Assembly: GCA_963170055.1 (NCBI GenBank)
Contig: CAUJGJ010000015.1
Location: forward strand, 213,109-277,108
DNA from: Halisarca cf. caerulea
Taxonomy: Eukaryota; Porifera; Demospongiae; Chondrillida; Halisarcidae
Reading direction: 5' to 3'
Length of the DNA stretch: 64,000 bases
How positions within the stretch are numbered: the stretch's first letter is position 1; each line of letters begins with the position of its first letter. Under the pieces are notes generated by a model that ran no database searches, was not told the DNA's origin, and worked only from the letters and a program-made list of their open reading frames with translations. Positions 40,901 to 52,183 of this stretch are shown one piece after another. Both the position numbers and the translations under genes were made by a program.

Positions 40901-43217
40901 GGCTAGGAAACTAAAACACAGTTAACGGAGTTACAGCATAGATACTCTTATGGCATAAAGTGGGTAATGTGATGCCTGTAGGATCTAGTATTTAAACAAC
41001 AATGTATTTTTTTTGTGTTCTCCACAGCCTAGAAGAACGATAGTTGGCAAGCATATGATTGGATTACCTTCAAACTGTCAAGTTAGCTCTTGAGACTTTT
41101 TGGCAATGATCTCTACTGTTTGACTTTTCACAAGCTTTCACTTGTTCTTGCCTCTATAGCGCACAGGGCACATTGGATCAAGTGACTTTGGACCAGCAGA
41201 TGTGAGACAATGCAGTAGTTTACTGCTGGGCATACACATGCAGCTTTAGACTAGTGTGTCTAACCCCATTGAGTGTGTGTTCTCTCCATGTGTGTGTTCT
41301 CTGTACATTGTGTGTTGTGTTCTCTCTACATTGAGTGATGTGTTCTCTGTACATTGAGTGGCCGTGTTCTCTCTACATTGAGTGGTGTTCTCTCTACATT
41401 GAGTGGTGTTCTCTCCACATTGAGTGTGTATTCACTCCAAATTGAGTGGCCGTGTTCTCTCTACATTGAGTGATGTGTTCTCTGTACATTGAGTTGTGTT
41501 CCCTCCACATTGAGTGGTGTGTTCTCTCTACATTGAGTGGTGCGTTCTCTCTACATGGAGTGTATATTCTCTCCACATTGAGTGATGTGTTCTCTGTACA
41601 TTTAGTGCAGGGAGGTCACTAAAGAGCGGTAGAGTGGCAAAGTGCCACGCTTAAAATCTCAGCCATTCCATATTCAGCCATCATAAAACAGTCCTGCTCA
41701 TTTCTACACACACTACAGTGAACTGTATGAAGGTGCCTGTGATAGGTGACAGAAAATTTGATTGGGTGCAGAGTAGTAATTGTTTACACCTACTTTGAAG
41801 TCTAGCAAGCTCAGCAAATGTGACTGCAATGCACTTCATCCACTGACTTTTGGTGAACAAAATCTTCTGCTACTGCAACACTAAGATGATTTTAGTGTAG
41901 CAATAGAATGTGGATGAGTATAAGGAAATAATGTTTAGCTACAAATGGTACTCACTTCATTGATGTGTGCCACTCTTTATTTATTCTCTGGTGACTTCCC
42001 TGGTTCTCTCCACATTGAGTGGTGTGTTCTCTCCACATTGAGTGGTGTGTTCTCTCTACATTGAAAGTGTGTTCTCTCCACATTGAGTGGTGTGTTCTCT
42101 CCACATTGAGTGGCGTGTTCTCTCTACATTGAGTGTGTGTTCTCTACATTGAGTGTGTGTTCTCTCCGCATTGAGTGTGTGTTCTCTCTACATTGAGTGG
42201 TGTATTCTCTCTACATCGAATGGTGCATTCTCTCCACATTGAGTGGTGTGTTCACTCTATATTGAGTGTGTGTTCTCTCCGCATTGAGTGGTATGTTCTC
42301 TCTACATTGAGTGGTGTGTTCTCTCTACATTGAGTGGTGTGTTCTCTCTACATTGAGTGTGTATCCTCTCTACATTGAGTGATGTGTTCTCTCCGCATTG
42401 AGTGATGTGTTCTCTCTACATTGAGTGGCCGTGTTCCCTCTCCACATTGAATGGTGTTTTTTTCCACATTGAGTGGTGTGTTCACTGTACATTGAGTGGT
42501 GTGTCCTCTACACACTAAATTGTGTGTCCTCCCCACACTGAGCAATGTGTTCACTGTACATTGAGTGTATGTTCTCTGTAGATTGAGCGGTGTGTTCTCC
42601 CTCAATATTTAGTAGTGTCACTGTGTTCTCTCTACATTGAGTGGTGTGTTCTCTCCACACATTGAGTGATGTGTTCTCTCTACTCTTATCACCTCTTGAA
42701 GCATCAGGTGTTAAGGAGACTCCTGTTAACGAAAAGTTAGTCAAAGACCCTTTGTATGGGGCTTTAGAATCCCATTGTCTGTCCGGCAAGGTGCTGTTGA
42801 ACGTCTGCTGGTAGCCAGTTTTGTACAATAGCATGCCTCTTACCATGGAAATTATGAGCAGGTGAAATCCTCTAAATGTAGTGTCACAAATATTGTGTTG
42901 AGCAGCAACTTTGCTGGTGTGTAGTGGGTTTCATTGCGAAGGTTCGCACATCTAATGACATAATATTGCTATCCTTTTTGTTGTATTTTCTGTGTATTAT
43001 TGTCTGGATAGTGGTCTGTTGATGGCTGTGTAGTCTTGTAATGTGAGTCTCTTTGTTTATGCATTCACAATGTGTGCATGTATATGTGTATAAAATATGT
43101 CTTGCACAGCTTTAGTTTTGTTGTTGTTTACATTACTACTTTTGTTTTCAGACAAACTCAATACAAAATCAGATGGAGTCAAAAGTGGCTACGGCAGCAG
43201 CTCAGGAGCACCTATAA
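37990..43217 (+). CDS. CDC42SE: CDC42 small effector-like protein
   Basis: Three short exons in phase 0 give the conserved core. Exon 41,028-41,081 (after CTCCACAG, before GTTAGC) encodes PRRTIVGKHMIGLPSNCQ. Exon 41,160-41,201 (after CTCTATAG, before GTGAGA) encodes RTGHIGSSDFGPAD. Exon 43,152-43,217 (after TTTGTTTTCAG) encodes TNSIQNQMESK and a short tail to TAA. Compared with vertebrate CDC42SE1/2 this keeps the CRIB-type pattern MIGxPxN-x3-T-x-H-[IV]-G-S-x-D and the SIQNQMxSK segment. CDC42SE proteins are about 80 residues long and bind GTP-bound CDC42 at the membrane through lipidated N-terminal cysteines. A candidate first exon, 37,990-38,016 (MICCFCSVG, before GTAGGC), supplies a Cys-Cys pair in the right phase but is less certain. 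The last intron (41,202-43,151) contains a minisatellite. If exon 1 is right the protein is about 63 residues. Confidence 0.7.
39810..40160 (+). repeat. 132-bp tandem direct repeat, about 2.6 copies
   Basis: CTGCTAGGAGCAAGGACGCA starts at 39,831, 39,963 and 40,095, an exact 132-bp period (44 codons, hence a repetitive minus-strand ORF). A diverged fourth piece (GAGCAAGGACCGTACCCAAT) appears near 40,389. The block is clearly richer in GC than its surroundings. Confidence 0.9.
40690..40795 (+). repeat. Dispersed repeat with inverted CCAAT box, copy 1
   Basis: Shares CCGTTTAATGTTGAGCATTC, TGATTGGCTGTTGTC, TTTTTGGC-like and GGGGCTACCCC segments in the same order with 45,721-45,820. ATTGGCT is an inverted CCAAT box. 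Copy 1 lies in the presumed intron of the CDC42SE-like gene. Class unknown; it may be a short non-autonomous element. Confidence 0.7.
41262..42690 (+). repeat. About 20-bp minisatellite in two blocks
   Basis: Imperfect tandem copies of GTGTTCTCTCTACATTGAGT (variants CCACATTGAG, GGCCGTGTTC) occupy about 41,262-41,610 and 42,003-42,690. They are separated by unique sequence with no recognised gene. Both blocks fall in the last intron of the CDC42SE-like gene. Confidence 0.9.
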
Positions 43218-43552
43218 AGAAGTAACACCTAAGGGCATTGATGTAGGGGTGAGCTATTGTTCTTAAAGTGTGTTTGAATCTGCCTCTTAATGCTCTTACC
43301 CTTCTCTTTCAGGGCTGTCCGTCATAGAATGTGTCTTCAGCATGATTACATAGTAAATATTGTTATTGGAAGAACATTGTTTGTTAATGCTCTCCCAAAT
43401 ATGCCCTAAATCATTGTGTGGACTGTATTCTATTGTAAACTAAACAGAGAGAACTTGTATATATTATAATCTTTCAATTTTTCAGCATTGACCTGTGATG
43501 TGTCGTGACTGCTACATACATCACGTGCTTATTAGACTTTGAACATCAAAAG
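43218..43552. other. Spacer between CDC42SE-like gene and enolase pseudogene
   Basis: AT-rich sequence that presumably includes the 3' UTR of the preceding gene. A single CACGTG occurs at 43,522-43,527. Nothing else is recognised. Confidence 0.4.
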
Positions 43553-44897
<1,345 letters not shown>

Positions 44898-45074
44898 AAC
44901 ATCAGCTCTTCTATAGCAGCTCCAAGCTTCAATGTTGTAATCTCTGACTTAGTACATTGTGTACTAGATTAGTGTGCAATGATGGTAATTATATATCTGA
45001 AGTTACTATCATCAATCAATTAAGTTTGTCTAACATACAATTTCCGAGTACAGTAGTACATGTAGTTGCACAGT

Positions 45075-45290
45075 CTAGTGACTCTCTCCTGTTTCACCAG
45101 TCACCTGGACCAGAGGAAATAGGCTATTAATACACAGAATGCAGATTTAGCTTAAATGCATGGTGATGTTACCATGGAGACATACTCTCTTAAAGTCCTT
45201 CATGTTGGTCACATCCAACGGAGTTCCATAGAAGAACAAATACTCCAGACACGTTCCATCCTCATCACCTTGGTTGTCCTTGACAAACAG
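45075..45290 (-). CDS. TXNL1: TXNL1-like, last two exons (PITH domain end)
   Basis: On the minus strand, after CACTTTGCAG, exon 45,290-45,186 encodes 35 codons in phase 0 (LFVKDNQGDEDG, then EYLFFYGTP, VTNMKDFKR) and ends before GTATGT. After an 81-bp intron and CTGGTCCAG, exon 45,104-45,075 encodes VTGETGESH and a TAG stop. Thioredoxin-like 1 ends with the equivalent segments (FVQSNQGEEE, YFTFIGTP, ATNMNDFKRV, GESH), so this is the C-terminal edge of the PITH domain that docks TXNL1 on the 26S proteasome. No upstream TXNL1 exon could be found between 45,290 and RHEB at 48,359; the space is filled by repeats. Either the gene is 5'-truncated here or earlier exons are too diverged for me to see. 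Confidence 0.75.
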
Positions 45291-45339
45291 CTGCAAAGTG
45301 ATACAATTCCTGCTGCATGAGTACATTTCTTCAGGTGGT

Positions 45340-45432
45340 TGTACTGGGACACTGTATACTCACTGGGACACTTTGCATACTCTCTGGGATACTTTGCATA
45401 CTCACTGGGATACTCACTGGGATACTCATTGG
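45340..45432 (+). repeat. Short tandem repeat ACTGGGACACTTTGCATACT
   Basis: About five imperfect units of 16-20 bp built from ACTGGGAYACT(TTGCATACTC), just upstream of the TXNL1-like penultimate exon. Confidence 0.8.
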
Positions 45433-45479
45433 GAATTTAAACTCACTCTATACACTTACAGTGACACCCTGCACACTTA

Positions 45480-45690
45480 CAGGTCCCACATAAAACCGAA
45501 TACTTCCTGTACAAAAAATTTTCACTTCAGGTTAATCCATATTGTTTCCCATATCAAACTGACCATTTCCTATACAAAAAAGTTATACCTCACCCTAAAC
45601 CATATTGCTTCCCATATAAGAAATATATTCCACCTCCGGCTAAATAACACCCCTTCCCACGTAAAACTGACAATTTCCTGTACAAAAAAT
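45480..45690 (+). repeat. Diverged relic of the 63-bp satellite
   Basis: Three to four imperfect units with an exact 63-bp step (CCATATTG at 45,537 and 45,600). Aligned without gaps, unit 45,537-45,599 matches the main satellite unit beginning CCACATGGCTTCCC at 40 of 63 positions by my count. The shared blocks are CATCAAA/TATCAAA, TTCCT and AAAA-TTTA. The third unit carries a deletion of about 16 bp. Confidence 0.7.
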
Positions 45691-45720
45691 TCTATACAAT
45701 TATAATATTAATTCCCTATG

Positions 45721-45820
45721 TCCGTTTTATGTTCAGTCATTCTGATTGGCTACTATTCTATTTTTGGCACAAAATGCTATCTATAATTAGTTCAGTCAAA
45801 TTGAGGGTCTACCCCATTAT
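45721..45820 (+). repeat. Dispersed repeat with inverted CCAAT box, copy 2
   Basis: Counterpart of 40,690-40,795. It shares CCGTTTTATGTTCAG, CATTCTGATTGGCT, a TTTTGGC block, TAATTAGTT and GGGTCTACCCC in order. The sequence from 45,821 to about 46,125 shows nothing recognisable. Confidence 0.7.
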
Positions 45821-46127
45821 TGTGTCACTAGTACTCATCGAATTAATGTAAATGAAGACTAATCCTCAGTGAAGTCCATGCATATTAATCTAAATCTTAA
45901 TAATTATACACAATGAAGTCATTTTATACACAGCATTAGCTATAGAAGTTGAAATGAAAATAATAACAGATAAAGAGCTGCAATGAAGGGATATTTGAAT
46001 GAATCCAATACAAGACACTGTAAACCATATATATGCCATACTTCTATCTTCCAAAACTCTCTTACTGAAGAGTTTAGAGAAGTATATACTAGTGATAGAG
46101 AAAGCCTATATGGCGGGTGTAAAAAAG

Positions 46128-46908
46128 TGCGTGCCTACCACATGCAGCTGAGTTAATGCGTACCTACCACATGCAGCTGAGTTAGTGCATACCTACCACA
46201 TGCAGCTGAGTTAGTGCGCACCTACCACATGCAGCTGAGTTAGTGCGCACCTACCACATGCAGCTGAGTTAATGCGTACCTACCACATGCAGCTGAGTTA
46301 GTGCGTACCTACCACATGCAGCTGAGTTAGTGCGTACCTACCACATGCAGCTGAGTTAATGCGTACCCACCACATGCAGCTGAGTTAGTGCGCACCTACC
46401 ACATGCAGCTGAGTTAGTGCATACCTACCACATGCAGCTGAGTTAGTGCGCACCTACCACATGCAGCTGAGTTAATGCGTACCTACCACATGCAGCTGAG
46501 TTAGTGCGTACCTACCACATGCAGCTGAGTTAGTGCGTACCTACCACATGCAGCTGAGTTAGTGCGTACCTACCACATGCAGCTGAGTTAGTACGTACCT
46601 ACCACATGCAGCTGAGTTAGTGCGTACCTACCACATGCAGCTGAGTTAGTGCGCACCTACCACATGCAGCTGAGTTAGTGCGCACCTACCACATGCAGCT
46701 GAGTTAGTGCGCACCTACCACATGCAGCTGAGTTAATGCGTACCTACCACATGCAGCTCAGTTAATGCGTACCTACCACATGCAGCTGAGTTAGTGCGTA
46801 CCTACCACATGCAGCTGAGTTAGTGTGTACCTACTACATGCAGCTGAGTTAGTGCGTACCTACCACATGTAGCTGAGTTAGTGCGTACCTACCACATGCA
46901 GCTGAGTT
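46128..46908 (+). repeat. 29-bp minisatellite, about 27 copies
   Basis: Tandem units of GCGTACCTACCACATGCAGC followed by TGAGTTAGT. Variation is confined almost entirely to two sites: GCGTACC, GCGCACC or GCATACC, and TTAGT or TTAAT. Every unit contains the palindrome CAGCTG. Confidence 0.95.
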
Positions 46909-46963
46909 AACTTATGCATGGTATAAATCATTCCCTATTAATAGAGTGTCTATGCACCCCATT

Positions 46964-47048
46964 CATCTCCACAGCACACGACCATGTCACCCATCTCCAC
47001 AGCACACGACCATGTCACACATCTACACAGCACACGACCATGTCATGG
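46964..47048 (+). repeat. 27-bp tandem repeat, three copies
   Basis: CTCCACAGCACACGACCATG with TCACCCAT is repeated three times with small changes. Confidence 0.85.
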
Positions 47049-47164
47049 TACAACAACACAAAAACGCAAACCACATCAATGATTCTACAAGTAGAGGGGT
47101 TCCCATAAACAAACTATACTACTAGACAAAGTCATTGACAATGCATGACTGTACGAATAAAAAA

Positions 47165-48040
<876 letters not shown>

Positions 48041-48358
48041 AGACTATAGTGGCCTCATAATTATCAATGGTGAATTTTAAATGAAAACAATTTAGGGTTT
48101 TACGGAATAAATACTGCCCATTACTGTGGGAATGTGTTGAATATAACTAGCACTACTGTGAAGAATATTGGTCTGGCATTAGCCAGCCTGCTGGACTTGT
48201 TGCTATGCCTTTAATGCTATGTGTTTGTGGAGCATGCCAGTCCCCTTGTCAGCACATCAATCATATTCTGTGACTACACAGTTTAGCACAAAAACAATAG
48301 TAACATGCTATGAACATAAATAAAAAGGCACAATACAAGCTCAAATTACTCATGCCAT
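48041..48358. other. Spacer downstream of RHEB
   Basis: Presumed 3' UTR of the minus-strand RHEB gene plus spacer. I see no other feature. Confidence 0.4.
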
Positions 48359-50430
48359 TCATGAAATAGTACAAGTTCCTTTTTGATCCACAACATCACC
48401 ACTTTGCCTTTCTATTTCCAACAAAACCATCTTGAAGATTTCCTTCACAGTCTGTGTGTTATCAAAAAGCAAGCAGTTGACATATTCAGTAAATACTGGA
48501 AAGTGAAACAGTTGTAAGTTGATGTAATCACCACCCACGAGAGAAGGACCTACTTCATGTTGCTTAGCTGAAGACTCAATAAATGCTGCTTTCCAGGAAT
48601 CAGCTAAGTCTTTTCCGTCCTTCATAGACACTGATCTACATAGGAAATATACATCACTGTCCTAGAACACAAAGAAAACAAACCTCAGCAAAGACTATAG
48701 GGCAGGCATGTTATGTACTTTGGCTGTGCAAGAAGTGAATGAAGAAACATTATCAAATAGTAGAAAGAGACAACTTCCTAGACAAGAGGACCTTTTATTG
48801 AACAATCTGTTCATGAAGATTGTAAATATTCATCCATAAATGACCATTTACAACCCCCAAGTGCATTTGGTGCACAAACACACAAAGTATGTTCTGCTGT
48901 CTCAAAATGTGGACCACAGTAGATAGTGGTAAGGTTCATGTGTATTTATGTACATGTGAGATTGCCTGTCACACAACAAAAAGCATTGCTACCTCTGCAT
49001 GTGGAGATCTGTCTTGTTTCCAACCAGTACTAATGGAACTCTACAAGTATTGGAATACCATAAAACATACCACAGTGGTCCATATTTAAGGTTTGAATTA
49101 AAGAACTTACTGGTTACTGCCAGTCATGTCCAAGATTTTCTCATGAATGATCTTAACTACATCAAAACTGGAACAAAAAATGCCATCCCACCCTCAAAAT
49201 TCCACAGTACACAGCCACACCAATAGCCAGACAAGTACACAGCACACAGCCACACCAATAGCCAGACAAGTACACAGCACACAGCCACACCAATAGCCAG
49301 ACAAGTACACAGCACACAGCCACACCAATAGCCAGACAAGTACACAGCACACAGCCACAACAATAGCCAGACAAGTACACAGTACACAGCCACACCAATA
49401 GCCAGACAAGTACACACAACACAGCCACACCAATAGCCAGACAAGTACACAGCACACAGTCACACCAATAGCCAGACAAGTACACAGCACACAGCCACAC
49501 CAATAGCCAGACAAGTACACACAGCACACAGCCACACCAATAGCCAGACAAGTACACAGTACAGCACAGCCACACCAATAGCCAGACAAGTACACAGTAC
49601 AGCACAGCCACACCAATAGCCAGACAAGTACACATAGCACACAGCCACACCAATAGCCAGACAAGTACACATAGCACACAGCCACACCAATAGCCAGACA
49701 AGTACACACAAAACACATAAAAGGAAAGAATGTAAAGGCAAACACAACACAAACATCAAAGTAAACATGCACCCACCCACCCACACAAACACACACATAC
49801 ACCAAAAGACTATAGAAACACACACACACAACACAACCATGCCATGCCCCATCCCAATACGTATACAGCCTTGAGTACACGACACATAATTAAAAGAATT
49901 ACTGAGAAACACAAACCTCTTCTGAGATGTTGTCGAGTACACTAGCACATATCCATGTACATTCATTGTACAGTTTTGAGACAGAATGGAGTACTCATCC
50001 TGTCCAGCTGTATCCACTATTTGAACAAGGTACTCCTGATTTCCACTCTTGAAAGACTTTTCAAATGCTACACAAACAGTACACCACTGAGTACAAGCAA
50101 AGTTTGAGCACATCCTAACAGTCCATAATGTGAATCGATGACATACACACATCCATACTACCTCTCATCCACTTATCCACTCATCCTACCACTCGTATTA
50201 AAAACTAATCACTCACTATTCTCTATAGTTGGATCATAGTAATCCACAAATTGATTGTTGACAAATTGAATTGCTAGAGAACTTTTACCTATATACAAGA
50301 AAGGGGATAAAAGATATTCTCGAAGACTGACAAGAAGACCTCTGTCAAACACACATCGTTCACTTTTAATTACTCCCTTACCTACTGATCTAAATCCCAT
50401 TATGGCTATTCGTCGACTTTTTGGTGGCAT
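48359..50430 (-). CDS. RHEB: RHEB small GTPase, seven exons
   Basis: Exons on the minus strand: 50,430-50,382; 50,288-50,217; 50,067-49,917; 49,167-49,111; 49,040-48,993; 48,635-48,554; 48,451-48,359. All have GT-AG borders and consistent phases, giving about 183 residues, the usual RHEB length. Motifs in order: MPPKSRRIAIMGFRSVGKS (P-loop with the RHEB-type Arg), DYYDPTIENTF (effector/switch I), VDTAGQDEYS (G3), VLVYSTTSQKSFDVVK, LVGNKTDL (G4), FIESSAKQ (G5) and a final CAAX box, CTIS, for farnesylation. RHEB-GTP activates mTORC1 on lysosomal membranes. The intron at 48,452-48,553 has no stop in frame, so an unspliced ORF reads through it. Intron 3 holds a minisatellite. The start codon lies 87 bp from that of MLX on the other strand. 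Confidence 0.97.
49201..49710 (+). repeat. 35-bp minisatellite in RHEB intron 3
   Basis: About 14 tandem units of AGTACACAGCACACAGCCAC followed by ACCAATAGCCAGACA. It lies wholly between RHEB exons 3 and 4 and ends about 35 bp from the exon 4 acceptor. The long minus-strand ORFs here are read-through of the repeat. Confidence 0.95.
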
Positions 50431-50517
50431 CTTCGAAACCTTTCCCGAAGCAGTGCCTGAAGAAGCGATTTATAATATCACGTGACTATCATGTTGGGCT
50501 GGCACACACTTCGAAAA
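50431..50517. promoter_or_regulatory. Bidirectional RHEB-MLX promoter with E-box
   Basis: Only 87 bp separate the RHEB start codon (50,430, minus) from the MLX start codon (50,518, plus), so both genes must share this region or use start sites inside it. It contains TATAATATCACGTGACTATC. The core CACGTG at 50,479-50,484 is the classic site for MYC/MAX/MLX and MiT/TFE bHLH-zipper dimers, and TCACGTGAC matches nine of ten positions of the CLEAR palindrome. Function is inferred. Confidence 0.7.
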
Positions 50518-52112
50518 ATGGACGATCGCAGACAAAGTTGGTCTGGCTCTGATCATGAAGTATGTAAATGTCGGCCGAAACTTTCTCTTGTTGGCATGTG
50601 CAATATGTGCATTTACTTCGTACGATAGAATTCGGCAGCGTTCAACTCTCCTTTATCATCTCCTTCCCTGGCCGGGAGTAACTCCTCAACCCCTCAATCA
50701 CTGCTTCAAGGAGTGCCTTATTCTGCAGACGTTAGTATGCTTCCACATATGCACATCCACATGTGTGTACATGAATTTACGCATATAAACGTTTTCTTCC
50801 ATTAGAGGACACCTTTCGATCCTTACACTTCTGGAGATGTTTCTGTGACACAATTTACTGCAACGGTTATGAATGGTACATGGGCCTAGGAGATACTCTT
50901 GATGTGTTGTGTACAGATGATCTGACGTGTTGTGTACAGATGATCTGATGTGTTGTGTACAAATGATCTGATGTATTGTGTACAAATGGTCTGATGTGTT
51001 GTGTACAAATGGTCTGACGTGTTGTGTACAGATGATCTGACGTGTTGTGTACAAATGATCTGATGTGTTGTGTACAAATGGTCTGACGTGTTGTGTACAA
51101 ATGATCTGATCATAGATACTCTCTCCTACACCACTGAAGTATAGAGTGTCCATGATCTGATGTATTGCGTATTCAGACCCACATGCTAGCTAGGCTGGAT
51201 TATTTAGTATGAACAGTAGATTTTTTTACTTCAATCCTTTCTGTGCTCCTTGTATGGCATGTACAGTGCTGTATAGGACTGCTCCTTGTATGGTGTGTAC
51301 AGTGCTGTCTGGGACTGCTCCTTGTATGGTATGTACAGTGCTGGGACTGCTCCTTGTATGGTATGTACAGTGCTGGGACTGCTCCTTGTATGGTATGTAC
51401 AGTGCTGTATGGGACTGCTCCTTGTATGGTGTGTACAGTGCTGGGACTGCTCCTTGTATGGTATGTACAGTGCTGGGACTGCTCCTTGTATGGTATGTAC
51501 AGTGCTGGGACTGCTCCTTGTATGGCGTGTACAGTGCTGGGACTGCTCCTTGTATGGCATGTACAGTGCTGTATGGGACTGCTCCTTGTATGGTATGTAC
51601 AGTGCTGTATGGGACTGCTCCTTGTATGGTGTGTACAGTGCTGTATGGGACTGCTCCTTGTGTGTACAGTGCTGCATGGGACTGCTCCTTGTGTGTACAG
51701 TGCTGTATGGGACTGCTCCTTGTATGTACAGTGCTGTATGGGACTGCACTAGGTCCTAGTGCCTTAGATGGCACGATGCACTGAAATAATTATTGATTTG
51801 ATATATTACAAACACCATGGTTGGTTGTGGTATTGGTGTCTGTCCTGTCTAGAGGTGGAGGAAGATGGAGACAGTGATGAACGGTCAAGTGTATCCAAGA
51901 AGGACATACACACCATCAACGAGCAGCGGCGGCGTGACATCATCAAGCAGTCGTATGCCACCTTGGAGAAGATTGTTCCCACCTGCAAGCCAAACCCCGG
52001 AAGCACTAGATTGAGCAGAGCAACAGTCCTGTTGAAAAGTATGATCCTTTGTCATTTATGAGTGTGAGGTGTGGGGTGTTTGTGTAGTGTGTGGAGGTGT
52101 TGTGTATCTATG

Positions 52113-52183
<71 letters not shown>

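Larger units (their letters stand above)
38017..41027 (+). other. Long presumed intron with unclassified ORFs and repeats
   Basis: No gene is recognised. A 101-codon ORF at 38,351-38,656, with several N-x-S/T sequons and an Ile/Asn-rich end, matches nothing I know. Segments 38,967-39,037 and 39,184-39,253 are direct repeats (GGCTACTCGAGCAGGC, GTGGAACCATTAC, CGAGTACCACGG). Both translate to LLEQAxxQGxGTITSYTxSTT, which suggests a duplicated coding relic, perhaps of a transposon. Two further repeats are listed separately. Confidence 0.5.

Noticed and set aside
42508..42846. Minus-strand ORF with an SLTNFSLTGVSLTPDASRG segment
   Set aside because: Half of it is minisatellite. The rest has no recognised homologue, and the region lies inside an intron of the CDC42SE-like gene.
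43152..43225. Alternative frame of the last CDC42SE exon ending SGYGSSSGAPIKK
   Set aside because: It looks protein-like, but the phase from the previous exon and the SIQNQMESK match support the other frame. A one-base error after ESK remains possible.
49157..49880. Cys/Trp/Leu-rich minus-strand ORFs up to 230 residues
   Set aside because: Read-through of the 35-bp intronic minisatellite of RHEB in several frames.
51209..51784. Four overlapping ORFs of 157-191 residues on both strands
   Set aside because: Generated by the 31-37 bp minisatellite in MLX intron 1.
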